Shown here one piece after another: positions 43,046 through 52,256 of a DNA stretch of 64,000 bases; positions within the stretch are counted from its first letter, which is position 1, and every line of letters starts with the position of its first letter. The notes beneath the pieces were generated by a model that saw only the letters and a program-made list of their open reading frames with translations, made no database searches and was not told the DNA's origin. This DNA is from an uncultured SAR86 cluster bacterium (GTDB taxonomy: Bacteria > Pseudomonadota > Gammaproteobacteria > Magnimaribacterales > AG-339-G14), in NCBI GenBank assembly GCA_902616715.1, contig CACMTR010000002.1, forward strand, positions 186,001 through 250,000. Reading direction: 5' to 3'. Position numbers and translations under genes: made by a program.

Positions 43046-43612
43046 TTGGCCGAGCTAGAGAATATTCTTGAGTCACTTTATTTCTCTGCTTCTAGACCTA
43101 TTAGCACGTCAGAAGTATTAAAAATACTAGACGATCCTAATTACGATTTTAAGGCTATTAAAGAGGCAATTTTAAATTTAGAAAAAAAATATCAAGACAG
43201 CAGCTTTGAATTAGTTAAGGTTGCCAGTGGCCACCGATTTCGTATAAAACAAAAATATTCTCCGTGGATTTCAAAACTTTGGTCGGAAAAACCCCAAAAA
43301 TATTCTAGAGCTCTTTTAGAGACTTTATCTTTAATAGCTTATAAACAACCAGTAACAAGGGGTGAAATTGAAGAAGTAAGAGGGGTTTCAGTTAGCAGTC
43401 AAATCATAAGGACTTTATTAGATAGATCCTGGATAAAGGTAGTAGGGCATCGTGATGTACCGGGTCGACCAGCATTGTTAGCAACAACTAAAGAATTTTT
43501 AGATGATTTAAATATATCAAAATTGTCTCAATTACCCGAGTTACCTGAGATTGGAAACATACCGGCCGAAGCCCAGATGAACTTACTCGAAGAAACTCAG
43601 GACATTCTTTAA
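43046..43612 (+). CDS. scpB: Segregation and condensation protein B
   Basis: ScpB is the winged-helix partner that binds ScpA dimers. The 188-residue protein carries LESLYFSASRPISTSEVLKIL, the core ALLETLSLIAYKQPVTRGEIEEVRGV, and WIKVVGHRDVPGRPALLATTKEFLDDL. Translation starts with TTG directly after the scpA stop, an arrangement that demands coupling. The next gene is rluB, as in many Proteobacteria. Confidence 0.95.
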   Translation: MAELENILESLYFSASRPISTSEVLKILDDPNYDFKAIKEAILNLEKKYQDSSFELVKVASGHRFRIKQKYSPWISKLWSEKPQKYSRALLETLSLIAYKQPVTRGEIEEVRGVSVSSQIIRTLLDRSWIKVVGHRDVPGRPALLATTKEFLDDLNISKLSQLPELPEIGNIPAEAQMNLLEETQDIL

Positions 43613-43621
43613 ATCTCTAGA

Positions 43622-44341
43622 ATGATTGTAAGGTTGCAGAAAGCAATAGCTGACGCAGGATATTCCTCAAGAAGAAAAGCTGAAGATTTGATCAGAGAAG
43701 GTCGGGTTTTTATAAACAATAAACAAGCTATTCTTGGCGATAAAGTTTCTAATGAGGATAAGGTTTTTATAGACGGAAAAAAAATTTTTTTAAATTCTAA
43801 TGATTCCTTAAAGATTCTTTTGTATAACAAACCTCTAGGCGAAGAATGTACTGTATCTGATGGAAATAAAAAAACAGTATTTGATAATTTGCCTAAATTA
43901 AAAGTCGGAAGATGGATTGCTCTTGGAAGGCTTGATATCAATACAACTGGATTATTGTTATTTTGTAACAATGGAAAGATAGCCAACAAAATTATTCATC
44001 CTCGTAATAATCTCGATAGAGAGTATCTAGCTAGAATTAGAGGTAAGCCAGATGAAAAAGATTTAAAAGAATTGCTAAAGGGAGTAAAAATAGAGGGAGA
44101 TTTTTTAAAATTTACAGATTTAGTCAAAGGCAGAGAAACTTCTTCCCATACTTGGTTCGCAATGGTCATCAAAGAGGGCAAAAATAGGGCGGTAAGAAAA
44201 CTTTGGAAAAATCTTGGTTATGAAGTTTCTAGACTAAAAAGAGTTAGATTAGGGCCAATATTCCTTCCAGCAAATCTTAAACCAGGCGAGTTTAAATTTT
44301 TAGAAGGCAATGATTTAAAAAAATTAACTCAAGAATTCTAA
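43622..44341 (+). CDS. rluB: 23S rRNA pseudouridine synthase RluB-like
   Basis: A 239-residue RsuA-family pseudouridine synthase with an N-terminal S4 RNA-binding domain (MIVRLQKAIADAGYSSRRKAEDLI, GRVFINNK) and a catalytic domain with the Asp motif GRLDINTTGLLLFCNNG, followed by EGKNRAVRKLW. RluB makes pseudouridine 2605 in E. coli 23S rRNA; RluE, RluF and RsuA are relatives, but the scpA-scpB-rluB order supports this assignment. It overlaps the convergent phosphatase gene by 18 bases. Confidence 0.9.
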   Translation: MIVRLQKAIADAGYSSRRKAEDLIREGRVFINNKQAILGDKVSNEDKVFIDGKKIFLNSNDSLKILLYNKPLGEECTVSDGNKKTVFDNLPKLKVGRWIALGRLDINTTGLLLFCNNGKIANKIIHPRNNLDREYLARIRGKPDEKDLKELLKGVKIEGDFLKFTDLVKGRETSSHTWFAMVIKEGKNRAVRKLWKNLGYEVSRLKRVRLGPIFLPANLKPGEFKFLEGNDLKKLTQEF

Positions 44342-44989
44342 AATTTCTAAAGGTTTTTGTATTACTCCCTTTAAATTTTCTTTCTTTATAGAAGATTCTT
44401 TTCCATATCCGTAATTGGCGAATAAAAAATCCATTTTGGCATTATTTGCTGCTTCAGAATCTCTCCAATTGTCTCCCACATAAATAGATTCCTCGGGAGA
44501 AAAACCTCCTATGGCAGCAGCTTTTAAAAGAGAACTAGGATCTGGTTTACGATTTCCAGAAACATCCTCAGGGCATATTAGAATTTTGGTGTATTCAGGC
44601 CATTGAAGAATTTTGAATATTTCTTTAGCTAAATATTTTGGTTTGTTTGTAACGACGCCCCATAGAATTTTTTTTCTTCTCAGATCAACTAATAATTCAT
44701 TAACTCCATCAAATAATGAGCTATCTAAGTAATATCTTGAATATTCTTTTAGAAGTTCAGTTCTTAAACTTTCAAAATTTTCATGACTTTCTGAAATTTT
44801 AAAAGCTAAATTCACTAAAGCACCAACCCCATCAGAAACTAAATCTCGCACTTCATCAAAACTTACTTGTTCTTGTAGTTTTCTTTCGATTACATTTGAT
44901 AAGGCCAAATAAAATTGAGGCGCTGTATCTAGTAGAGTTCCATCTAGGTCAAAAAATATCTGTTTTATTTCTTTATTTTTTCTTTGCAT
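44324..44989 (-). CDS. gph: Phosphoglycolate phosphatase-type HAD hydrolase
   Basis: A 221-residue HAD-superfamily phosphatase with FFDLDGTLLDTAPQF (catalytic Asp pair), VVTNKPKYLAKE and VYVGDNWRDSEAANNAKM. Gph removes phosphate from 2-phosphoglycolate, a product of DNA repair of 3'-phosphoglycolate ends. The ubiG-gph order is the widespread gammaproteobacterial pair, which supports the call, but MupP (N-acetylmuramic acid 6-phosphate phosphatase) is a near relative in the same place in Pseudomonas and cannot be excluded. It overlaps ubiG by 17 bases. Confidence 0.82.
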   Translation of the reverse strand: MQRKNKEIKQIFFDLDGTLLDTAPQFYLALSNVIERKLQEQVSFDEVRDLVSDGVGALVNLAFKISESHENFESLRTELLKEYSRYYLDSSLFDGVNELLVDLRRKKILWGVVTNKPKYLAKEIFKILQWPEYTKILICPEDVSGNRKPDPSSLLKAAAIGGFSPEESIYVGDNWRDSEAANNAKMDFLFANYGYGKESSIKKENLKGVIQKPLEILEFLS

Positions 44990-45665
44990 GAATCAGATAG
45001 TTCACATCTACATCTTTTCCAAGCCAATAATTTTTTGTAATTGGGTTATAGCTCATCCCTATAACTTCAACCACTTCTAAAGAATTATTTCTCATCATAG
45101 ATGATAATTCTGAGGGTTTTATAAATTTTTTGTATTCATGAGTTCCTTTAGGCAGAAGATTTAAAATATATTCAGCGCCGACAATTGCAAACAGAAAAGA
45201 CTTTGGGTTTCTATTGATTGTTGAAAATACAATTGTTCCGCCTGGCTTACAAAGATTCGAGCAGGTCTCTACTAGTTTAGCTGGGTCAGGAACATGTTCT
45301 ATTGCCTCCAAACAAGTTACTAAGTCAAAAGATTCTTTTTCGTTAGGAAGAAGATCTTCTGCTTCACAATTTAAATATTCAATTTCTAGGCCTTGTTTCT
45401 CTGCATGTAACGTTGCTGTATGGATTGCAACATCAGATATGTCTACTCCAGTCATTTTAGCTCCTTTAAGATGCAGGGATTCAGCGAGTAATCCACCACC
45501 ACAAGCAACATCTATTGCTTTAATTCCATTCACGTTAAGTTTTCCAGATATGTAATCAGAGCGAAGCGGATTTATAATATGAAGTGGAGCAAATTTTCCA
45601 TTTGGATCCCACCACTCATCAGCTATTTTGTTAAATTTTTCTTTCTCTGCTGGGTCAATATTCAT
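44973..45665 (-). CDS. ubiG: Ubiquinone biosynthesis O-methyltransferase
   Basis: UbiG carries out both O-methylations in ubiquinone synthesis. The 230-residue protein opens with the diagnostic EKEKFNKIADEWWDPNGKFAPLHIINPLR, then the SAM motif AIDVACGGGLLAESL, VTCLEAIEHVPDP and GTIVFSTINRNPKSF; the G-T-H-E-Y-KKFI segment near residue 170 also matches. It confirms a ubiquinone-based respiratory chain. It diverges from pntAA and is followed by the overlapping gph. Confidence 0.95.
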   Translation of the reverse strand: MNIDPAEKEKFNKIADEWWDPNGKFAPLHIINPLRSDYISGKLNVNGIKAIDVACGGGLLAESLHLKGAKMTGVDISDVAIHTATLHAEKQGLEIEYLNCEAEDLLPNEKESFDLVTCLEAIEHVPDPAKLVETCSNLCKPGGTIVFSTINRNPKSFLFAIVGAEYILNLLPKGTHEYKKFIKPSELSSMMRNNSLEVVEVIGMSYNPITKNYWLGKDVDVNYLIHAKKK

Positions 45666-45727
45666 AATTATTTTTTATTAAGAGAATCTTTTTATTATGC
45701 CGTTTTTTATGAAATACTTATTATCTC

Positions 45728-46855
45728 ATGAACATCTTTTTTCCCAAAGAACACAACAATGAAACAAGATTCTCTCTTACTGGAGAAACGGCAGAAAAAT
45801 TTTTAAAAAAAGATATTAATCTTTACATTGAAAAAACTATTCAAGTCCAAGATACAAAACTAAAAAACCTTATCGAAAATAAATCTATTGAGGCGGTGGA
45901 AAGAGACCAGGGTTTGGATTCAGCAAATATTATCTGCAGTTTAAATAAACTAGAGTTAGAAGATATTGCAAAAATCAAACCAGAGACTCTCGTAATTAGT
46001 TTTTTAGATCCTTTTAACGAAAATCAATTAATTGAAGAATTAAAAAATAAATCTATTTCTTCTATCAGCATGGAATTGATTCCTAGAACGACAAGAGCTC
46101 AAAAAATGGACGCTCTTAGTTCTCAAGCAAATTTAGCTGGATATTCTGCTGTTATCATTGCCTCGAATTTATTAGAAAAAGCCTTACCAATGATGATGAC
46201 AGCGGCAGGAACAATCTCGCCCTCTAAAGTTTTTGTTGTAGGCGTCGGCGTTGCAGGATTGCAAGCGATAGCAACCGCTAAAAGGTTAGGCGCAAGGGTA
46301 GAGGCTTTTGACACGCGCCCAGTTGTAGAAGATCAAGTGAAGTCTTTAGGCGCTAGATTCGTCAAAATAGATTTAGGAGATACTGAAGAAACAAATCAAG
46401 GATATGCAAAAGCTCTGACAGAGGAACAGATCCAAAAACAACAAGAAGGTATGAAAAAGATCTGTGCTAGTTCTGATATTGTAATAACAACTGCTCAGGT
46501 TTTCGGTAGACCTGCACCCAAGATAATTACTTCAGAAATGGTGGAGGCAATGCAACCTGGCAGTGTTATTGTGGACATGGCCGTATCTTCAGGAGGAAAT
46601 GTGGAAGGTTCAAAAAATGGGGAGACAGTTGAAATCAATGGAGTAAAAATTATTGGAAACGAAAATTTGCCTGGAGAAGTTCCGACTCATTCTAGTCAAG
46701 TCTATGCAAATAATGTTTTCAACCTTATTGACGAATTTTGGAATGATGATGATGCTTCTTTTAATTTTGATTTAGAAGATGAGATACTTTCCAATTGTTT
46801 GGTTACTCACCAAGGAAATTTTATTAACTCTAGTGTAAAAGAGAGGAATAAATAA
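45728..46855 (+). CDS. pntAA: NAD(P) transhydrogenase subunit alpha, part 1
   Basis: The 375-residue soluble NAD(H)-binding domain I of the proton-translocating transhydrogenase. It starts with FPKEHNNETRFSLTGE, related to alanine dehydrogenase, includes SMELIPRTTRAQKMDALSSQANLAGYSA, the Rossmann motif VGVGVAGLQAIATAKRLGA, and the RQD-type loop. The full-length PntA of E. coli is here split: the membrane part is the next gene, with which it shares one base (TAATGG). Confidence 0.95.
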   Translation: MNIFFPKEHNNETRFSLTGETAEKFLKKDINLYIEKTIQVQDTKLKNLIENKSIEAVERDQGLDSANIICSLNKLELEDIAKIKPETLVISFLDPFNENQLIEELKNKSISSISMELIPRTTRAQKMDALSSQANLAGYSAVIIASNLLEKALPMMMTAAGTISPSKVFVVGVGVAGLQAIATAKRLGARVEAFDTRPVVEDQVKSLGARFVKIDLGDTEETNQGYAKALTEEQIQKQQEGMKKICASSDIVITTAQVFGRPAPKIITSEMVEAMQPGSVIVDMAVSSGGNVEGSKNGETVEINGVKIIGNENLPGEVPTHSSQVYANNVFNLIDEFWNDDDASFNFDLEDEILSNCLVTHQGNFINSSVKERNK

Positions 46856-47136
46856 TGGATAATCTTTTCGTTTTACTTATTTTTGTTTTAGTTTTAGCAA
46901 TTTTTTTAGGCTTTGAGCTAATTAACAAAGTTCCATCGACTCTCCATACCCCTTTAATGTCTGGAGCAAACGCAATCTCTGGAATTACGATAGTTGGAGC
47001 GCTTATATCTTCTGGATCTGATGGGGGACTTTGGACCACAGTTTTGGGGACTGCAGCAGTTTTTTTTGCAACCATTAATGTAGTGGGTGGCTATCTAGTT
47101 ACTAATAGAATGTTGGGAATGTTTAAGAAAAAATGA
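46855..47136 (+). CDS. pntAB: NAD(P) transhydrogenase subunit alpha, part 2
   Basis: A 93-residue membrane subunit with about three hydrophobic segments. The signature VPSTLHTPLMSGANAISGITIVGAL, and NVVGGYLVTNRMLGMFKKK at the end, match the C-terminal part of E. coli PntA. Separate pntAA and pntAB genes occur in Rhodospirillum and others. It overlaps pntB by four bases. Confidence 0.95.
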   Translation: MDNLFVLLIFVLVLAIFLGFELINKVPSTLHTPLMSGANAISGITIVGALISSGSDGGLWTTVLGTAAVFFATINVVGGYLVTNRMLGMFKKK

Positions 47137-48536
47137 TGGATCTTCTTCAATCAGAAATCTTTGCAAATTTAGCTTACATAATAGCTTCAATGTTATTTAT
47201 TTTTGGACTGAAGCAATTAGGGTCACCTGAGACTGCCCAACGGGGAAATTTAATATCATCTTCTGGTATGTTGCTTGCTGTTTTAGTAACACTTATTAGT
47301 AATCAGATCATCTCATATGAATGGTTAGCTATTGGCTTGGTGTTAGGAACTTTAGTTGGGGCATCAGCAGCTTCCTTTGTAAAAATGACTTCTATGCCAG
47401 AATTAGTTGCCTTATTTAATGGTTTTGGTGGTATAGCCAGTCTCTTAGTTGGTTCTGCAGAGTACTTAGGCACTGGAAGCTTAGGCCTTATATCTTTGAC
47501 CGCGATATTTTTGACTCTGATCATTGGAGGAATAACCTTTTCTGGTAGTCTTGTTGCTTATGGAAAGTTGTCTGAGATTCTTCCTGGCAGACAAATAATC
47601 TTCAAGGGTCAAAGAATAGTTTTGGTCGCGATATTTATTGCAGCTCTTCTTTTTGGAGCTCAGTTGATTTTTAACTTTCAGATGGTGGAAGGATGGAATC
47701 CCCTCTTTTCCTTCCTTTTATTAATATCTTTTGCTTTAGTCATTGGATTATTAATTACTCTTCCGATTGGCGGAGCCGATATGCCGGTTATCATAGCTCT
47801 GCTTAATAGTTATTCCGGATTGGCAGCATCAGCTGCTGGTTTTGTAATAAATAATAATGTGCTCATAGTTGCTGGAGCTTTAGTTGGCGCAAGCGGATTA
47901 ATCCTAACTAATATTATGTGTAAAGCCATGAACAGGTCTTTGGCAAATGTAGTTTTTGGAAGTATTGCAAGTTCATCTTCTGGGGCTGTTAATCCTGAAG
48001 AGGTTGGAGAGATTAAACCAATTAATGTTTCAGATGCTTACTTAATTTTAGAAGCAGCCAATTCAGTTTTGGTAGTTCCTGGATATGGTATGGCAGTATC
48101 TCAAGCGCAACATGCCGTCAGAGAACTTGGAGAATTATTAGAAGAAAACGGTTGTGAGGTAAATTACGCTATTCATCCAGTAGCTGGAAGGATGCCAGGG
48201 CATATGAACGTGTTGCTTGCAGAAGCCAATGTCTCATATGATCAACTGCAAGAACCCGAAGACGTTAATCCTGTAATGGATACAGTAGATGTTTGTATAG
48301 TTATAGGAGCTAACGATGTAGTTAACCCAGATGCAAAAGAAAATGAGGGAAGCCCAATTTACGGTATGCCAATCATTGAAGCAGACCGAAGCAAGACGGT
48401 TTTTATATTAAAAAGATCAATGGCATCAGGTTTTGCAGGCATCGATAACCCTCTTTTTGGTAAAGAAAATTCGAGAATGTTATTCGGTGATGCAAAAGAA
48501 TCTATATCCGGTTTAGTCGCCGAATTTAAGTCCTAA
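47133..48536 (+). CDS. pntB: NAD(P) transhydrogenase subunit beta
   Basis: A 467-residue protein combining membrane domain II, with eight or nine helices, and the C-terminal NADP(H)-binding domain III. Domain III shows VVPGYGMAVSQAQHAVRELGELLE, HPVAGRMPGHMNVLLAEANVSYD, VVIGANDVVNP-type sequence and the GMPIIEADRSKTVFILKRSM closing loop. The enzyme uses the proton gradient to make NADPH from NADH. It ends about 110 bases before gyrA; a weak stem (AGCCT/AGGCT, 48551-48566) follows the stop. Confidence 0.96.
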   Translation: MMDLLQSEIFANLAYIIASMLFIFGLKQLGSPETAQRGNLISSSGMLLAVLVTLISNQIISYEWLAIGLVLGTLVGASAASFVKMTSMPELVALFNGFGGIASLLVGSAEYLGTGSLGLISLTAIFLTLIIGGITFSGSLVAYGKLSEILPGRQIIFKGQRIVLVAIFIAALLFGAQLIFNFQMVEGWNPLFSFLLLISFALVIGLLITLPIGGADMPVIIALLNSYSGLAASAAGFVINNNVLIVAGALVGASGLILTNIMCKAMNRSLANVVFGSIASSSSGAVNPEEVGEIKPINVSDAYLILEAANSVLVVPGYGMAVSQAQHAVRELGELLEENGCEVNYAIHPVAGRMPGHMNVLLAEANVSYDQLQEPEDVNPVMDTVDVCIVIGANDVVNPDAKENEGSPIYGMPIIEADRSKTVFILKRSMASGFAGIDNPLFGKENSRMLFGDAKESISGLVAEFKS

Positions 48537-48574
48537 AATACTGAAAAATAAGCCTTTTTAGAGGCTGAAAATGT

Positions 48575-48580
48575 TATAAT
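48575..48580 (+). promoter_or_regulatory. -10 box of the gyrA operon
   Basis: A perfect TATAAT whose likely start site near 48587 leaves a leader of about 60 bases before gyrA. No convincing -35 is visible. Confidence 0.45.
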
Positions 48581-48597
48581 TTACCCCTTGATATTGG

Positions 48598-48639
48598 GTC
48601 TTTTTAAGACAAAATTTATCAAATTTTTAATGTCTTAAA
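48598..48639 (+). promoter_or_regulatory. Alternative inverted repeats in the gyrA leader
   Basis: GTCTT/AAGAC (48598-48602 and 48606-48610) can fold as a small hairpin. The same AAGAC bases are also part of TTTAAGACA (48603-48611), which pairs perfectly with TGTCTTAAA (48631-48639), nine bases before the gyrA ATG. The two pairings exclude each other. No Shine-Dalgarno is evident. Confidence 0.35.
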
Positions 48640-48648
48640 TTTTACGAA

Positions 48649-51174
48649 ATGGACGATATAGCAAAGGAAATAATCCCTATAAATATTTCTGAGGAGATGA
48701 AATCCTCCTATATGGATTATGCCATGAGTGTCATAGTAGGGAGAGCCTTGCCTGACGCAAGAGATGGTTTAAAGCCGGTCCATAGAAGGACTTTATTCGC
48801 TATGGATGTGCTTAATAACGACTGGAATAGAGCTCATAAAAAGTCTGCTCGTATAGTTGGAGACGTCATTGGTAAATATCATCCTCATGGAGATTCAGCC
48901 GTTTACGAAACTATTGTAAGAATGGCTCAAGATTTTGCATTGAGATATCCCTTAATTGATGGACAAGGTAATTTTGGATCAATGGATGGAGACGGAGCAG
49001 CAGCAATGAGATATACCGAAATAAGGATGTCAAAAATCTCCAGTGAACTCATGGCCGATCTTAATAAAGAGACGGTAAATTTTGTAGAAAATTATGACGG
49101 TACTGAGTCGATACCAGAAGTACTGCCTACTAAAATTCCTAACTTATTGATTAACGGGTCATCAGGAATTGCAGTTGGTATGGCTACAAATATGTTGCCA
49201 CATAATTTAACAGAGTCCATCAATGCTGCGATTGCAATTTTAGAATCTCCTGATCTCGAAGTTGAAGATTTATTAAAAATTATTCCTGCTCCTGACTTCC
49301 CTACCGGTGGAATCATTAATGGTACTCAAGGAATTAGAGAAGCAGCAAAAACCGGAAGAGGTAAAGTAATTCTAAGAGCCAAAACTGAAATTGAAACCGA
49401 TAAAAAAGACAAGTCAAAAATAATAGTTACTGAAATTCCTTATCAGGTCAACAAAGCTCGTTTAGTCGAAAAAATTGCTCAATTAGCAAGAGATAAAAGA
49501 ATTGATGGTTTATCAGAGATAAGAGACGAATCTGATAAAGACGGAGTTAGGATAGTAGTTGAGTTAAAAACAGGTACTAATCCAGAAGTAATTTTAAACA
49601 ATTTATTTGCTCTTACTCCCCTGGAAAATTCATATGGTATAAACAATGTTGCTTTAGTAAATAATGTTCCCAAGGTTCTAAATCTAAAGGAAATTTTAGA
49701 TATTTTCATATCACACAGAAGAGAGGTCGTTACAAGAAGAACTACTTTTGACTTAAACAAAGCAAAAGAAAGAGGACATATTCTAGAAGGATTAACGGTC
49801 GCTTTAGCCAACATAGATCAGATTATTAATTTAATAAAAAGTTCAAAAGATCCATCGATCGCTAAAAATAAACTCCTTGCAAAAAAATGGAAAGCTGGGT
49901 TGGTTGGTAAATTAATTAAAAACTCAGGTTCTATCTCTACAAAACCTTCAAGCCTAGGGAGAGAGTTTGGATTAACTGCATCAAATTACAAATTATCAGA
50001 ATTTCAAGCACAAGCTATATTGGATTTAAGACTTCAAAGGCTAACTGGATTAGAGCAAGATAATTTAGTTAAGGAATACGAGGAAATATTAGAAGAAATT
50101 AAGGATTTGCAGGAAATTTTAGAAGATCCTGACAAATTAAAACAAGTCATAAAACAAGAACTTGAGTATATTCGTGAAGAATATGGGGATGACAGAAAAT
50201 CTCCAATTGAAGAGAGATTAGATCTTACGACAGAAGACCTGATAAAACCCGAAGACATGGTTGTCACTATTTCACGACTAGGATATGCAAAAACTCAACC
50301 ATTAGAAGTTTATCAATCTCAAAGAAGAGGCGGAGTTGGTAAGACAGCGGCGTCAGTAAAAGAGGAAGATTTTGTAGAACAATTAATTGTTGCTAATACT
50401 CACGATACACTTTTATGCTTTTCAAATTTAGGGAAAGTTTACTGGTTAAAGGTCTATGAAATACCTCAAGCATCAAGAGTTGCAAAAGGAAGGCCACTGG
50501 TTAATTTGATTCAGCTTGATTCTGAGGAAAGAATAACAAGTCTGTTAAATGTAGAATCTTTTGATGCCGCTGGTTTTGTCTTTATGGCGACTATGAAGGG
50601 AGTGGTTAAAAAAACACCTCTTGAAGATTTCCGCTTACCTAGAAAAAACGGTAAAAGAGCAATCAAACTAGATGCAAAAGACGAGCTTGTAGGCACTAAG
50701 ATTACCGATGGCAAGCAACACATCATGTTAATTAGTGATGCTGGAAAGGCGGTATATTTTAATGAAAAAGATTCCAGACCTTTAGGAAGAGATACTCGAG
50801 GTGTAAAAGGCATAGAGTTAGAAGATGAGCAAAATGTAATTTCATTAATGGTCCCAGGTTCAGAAGACGAAATCCTTACAGTTTCTGAAAATGGATTTGG
50901 TAAAAAATCTAGAATTACTGACTTCAGAAAAACAAAAAGAGGAGCAAAAGGAGTTATCGCTATGCAGCTTTCTGAAAGGAATGGCAAATTAATTTCTGCA
51001 GTTCAAGTAATAGACGAAGACGAAGTTATTTTAATAACTGATAAAGGAACTTTAGTGAGAACGAAAGTGTCTGAAATAAGTACGTTTGGCAGAAATACTC
51101 AAGGCGTGAGAGTTATAAAATTAAAAGAAAATGAAAAATTGAATAAACTAGCCTTGGCATTAGAAAAGGACTGA
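48649..51174 (+). CDS. gyrA: DNA gyrase subunit A
   Basis: GyrA cleaves and rejoins DNA in supercoiling. The 841-residue protein has [26 protein letters not shown], the quinolone region [20 protein letters not shown] (Ser at the E. coli 83 position, Glu at 87), the catalytic tyrosine in [10 protein letters not shown], and six beta-pinwheel repeats in the C-terminal domain. The GyrA box reads QRRGGVG, with Val for the usual Lys, and the acidic tail of E. coli GyrA is absent. ParC is excluded by the presence of the GyrA box. It heads the gyrA-serC-pheA-hisC-tyrA-aroA-cmk-rpsA superoperon, with serC two bases behind. Confidence 0.97.
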   Translation: MDDIAKEIIPINISEEMKSSYMDYAMSVIVGRALPDARDGLKPVHRRTLFAMDVLNNDWNRAHKKSARIVGDVIGKYHPHGDSAVYETIVRMAQDFALRYPLIDGQGNFGSMDGDGAAAMRYTEIRMSKISSELMADLNKETVNFVENYDGTESIPEVLPTKIPNLLINGSSGIAVGMATNMLPHNLTESINAAIAILESPDLEVEDLLKIIPAPDFPTGGIINGTQGIREAAKTGRGKVILRAKTEIETDKKDKSKIIVTEIPYQVNKARLVEKIAQLARDKRIDGLSEIRDESDKDGVRIVVELKTGTNPEVILNNLFALTPLENSYGINNVALVNNVPKVLNLKEILDIFISHRREVVTRRTTFDLNKAKERGHILEGLTVALANIDQIINLIKSSKDPSIAKNKLLAKKWKAGLVGKLIKNSGSISTKPSSLGREFGLTASNYKLSEFQAQAILDLRLQRLTGLEQDNLVKEYEEILEEIKDLQEILEDPDKLKQVIKQELEYIREEYGDDRKSPIEERLDLTTEDLIKPEDMVVTISRLGYAKTQPLEVYQSQRRGGVGKTAASVKEEDFVEQLIVANTHDTLLCFSNLGKVYWLKVYEIPQASRVAKGRPLVNLIQLDSEERITSLLNVESFDAAGFVFMATMKGVVKKTPLEDFRLPRKNGKRAIKLDAKDELVGTKITDGKQHIMLISDAGKAVYFNEKDSRPLGRDTRGVKGIELEDEQNVISLMVPGSEDEILTVSENGFGKKSRITDFRKTKRGAKGVIAMQLSERNGKLISAVQVIDEDEVILITDKGTLVRTKVSEISTFGRNTQGVRVIKLKENEKLNKLALALEKD

Positions 51175-51176
51175 AT

Positions 51177-52256
51177 ATGAGAAAATTTAATTTTTGTGCG
51201 GGACCCTCTGCACTGCCCACCGAAGTATTAGAGGAATTGAGAGAAGAAATATTAGACTGGAAAAGTCAAGGCTTATCCGTGATGGAGATGAGCCATAGAA
51301 GTAAAGAAGTTGTTGAGATAGCAGAAACTGCGAAACAAGATTTTATTGATTTAATGAATATTGGTTCTGATTATGATGTTTTATTTATCCAAGGAGGAGC
51401 TTCTCTTCAATTTTCCATGGTACCTATGAACCTACTGACTCCATCTAATGCTTTATGTAATTATTTAAATGTTGGTCAATGGTCAAAAAAGGCTATAAAA
51501 GAGGCAAAGAAATACGGAGACGTAAATATTTCAGCTTCATCAGAGGAAGATTCTTTTAAAAAATATCCATCCCCAAACGATTGGAAAGTTGATGAAAATG
51601 CTTCATATCTTCATCTGGTTATGAATGAAACTATTGATGGTGCCTGTATAAGAAACCATGAAAACCTTCCTGATGTTGACTTAGTTGCAGATTGCTCTTC
51701 GTGTATTTTATCTGAGCCTTTAGACGTTTCTAAATTTGCTTTAATTTATGCTGGAGCTCAAAAAAATATTGGACCTGCTGGATTAGCAATTGTGATTATT
51801 AGGAGAGACTTACTAACAGAAAAGAATGATATACCTGCAATGATGAACTATAAAACATATTCCGATTCAGATTCTATGTATAACACTCCCCCAACTTTTG
51901 CTTGGTATCTCTCTGGCAAAGTCTTTAAATGGTTAAAAAATAAAGGTGGTCTGGAGAACCAAAAAAAAGAAAATGAATCTAAAGCAAATAAGCTTTATGG
52001 TTTTATTGACTCTAGTGACTTTTACAAAAACGATGTTGACATAGAGTCTAGATCGATTATGAATGTCCCTTTTTTGATGAATGATGAGTCCTTAAATCAA
52101 AAGTTTTTAGCTGAATCTGAACAAGCAGGACTTTTAAATCTTGGCGGACACAGATCTGTCGGAGGTATGAGAGCTAGTATTTATAATGCTGTCCCACCTG
52201 CTGGAATTGATGCTTTAGTTGAATTTATGAAAGACTTTGAAAAAGAAAATGGCTGA
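51177..52256 (+). CDS. serC: Phosphoserine aminotransferase
   Basis: SerC transaminates 3-phosphohydroxypyruvate for serine synthesis and also acts in pyridoxal phosphate synthesis. The 359-residue protein starts RKFNFCAGPSALPTEVL, includes VMEMSHRSKEV, LFIQGGASLQFSMVPMNL and the PLP lysine in YAGAQKNIGPAGLAIVI, and ends with LGGHRSVGGMRASIYNAV. It lies two bases after gyrA and overlaps pheA by eight bases. GlyA, elsewhere in the window, uses the serine produced. Confidence 0.97.
   Translation: MRKFNFCAGPSALPTEVLEELREEILDWKSQGLSVMEMSHRSKEVVEIAETAKQDFIDLMNIGSDYDVLFIQGGASLQFSMVPMNLLTPSNALCNYLNVGQWSKKAIKEAKKYGDVNISASSEEDSFKKYPSPNDWKVDENASYLHLVMNETIDGACIRNHENLPDVDLVADCSSCILSEPLDVSKFALIYAGAQKNIGPAGLAIVIIRRDLLTEKNDIPAMMNYKTYSDSDSMYNTPPTFAWYLSGKVFKWLKNKGGLENQKKENESKANKLYGFIDSSDFYKNDVDIESRSIMNVPFLMNDESLNQKFLAESEQAGLLNLGGHRSVGGMRASIYNAVPPAGIDALVEFMKDFEKENG

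Noticed and set aside
43609-43989. Minus-strand open frame of 126 codons
   Set aside because: It is antisense to the S4 domain and catalytic domain of rluB.
48551-48566. Intrinsic terminator after pntB
   Set aside because: The stem is only five base pairs and is not followed by a T-run, so it is noted but not called.
50511-50987. Minus-strand open frame of 158 codons
   Set aside because: It is inside gyrA's C-terminal pinwheel region and reads as low-complexity Ser/Phe-rich sequence, a typical shadow.
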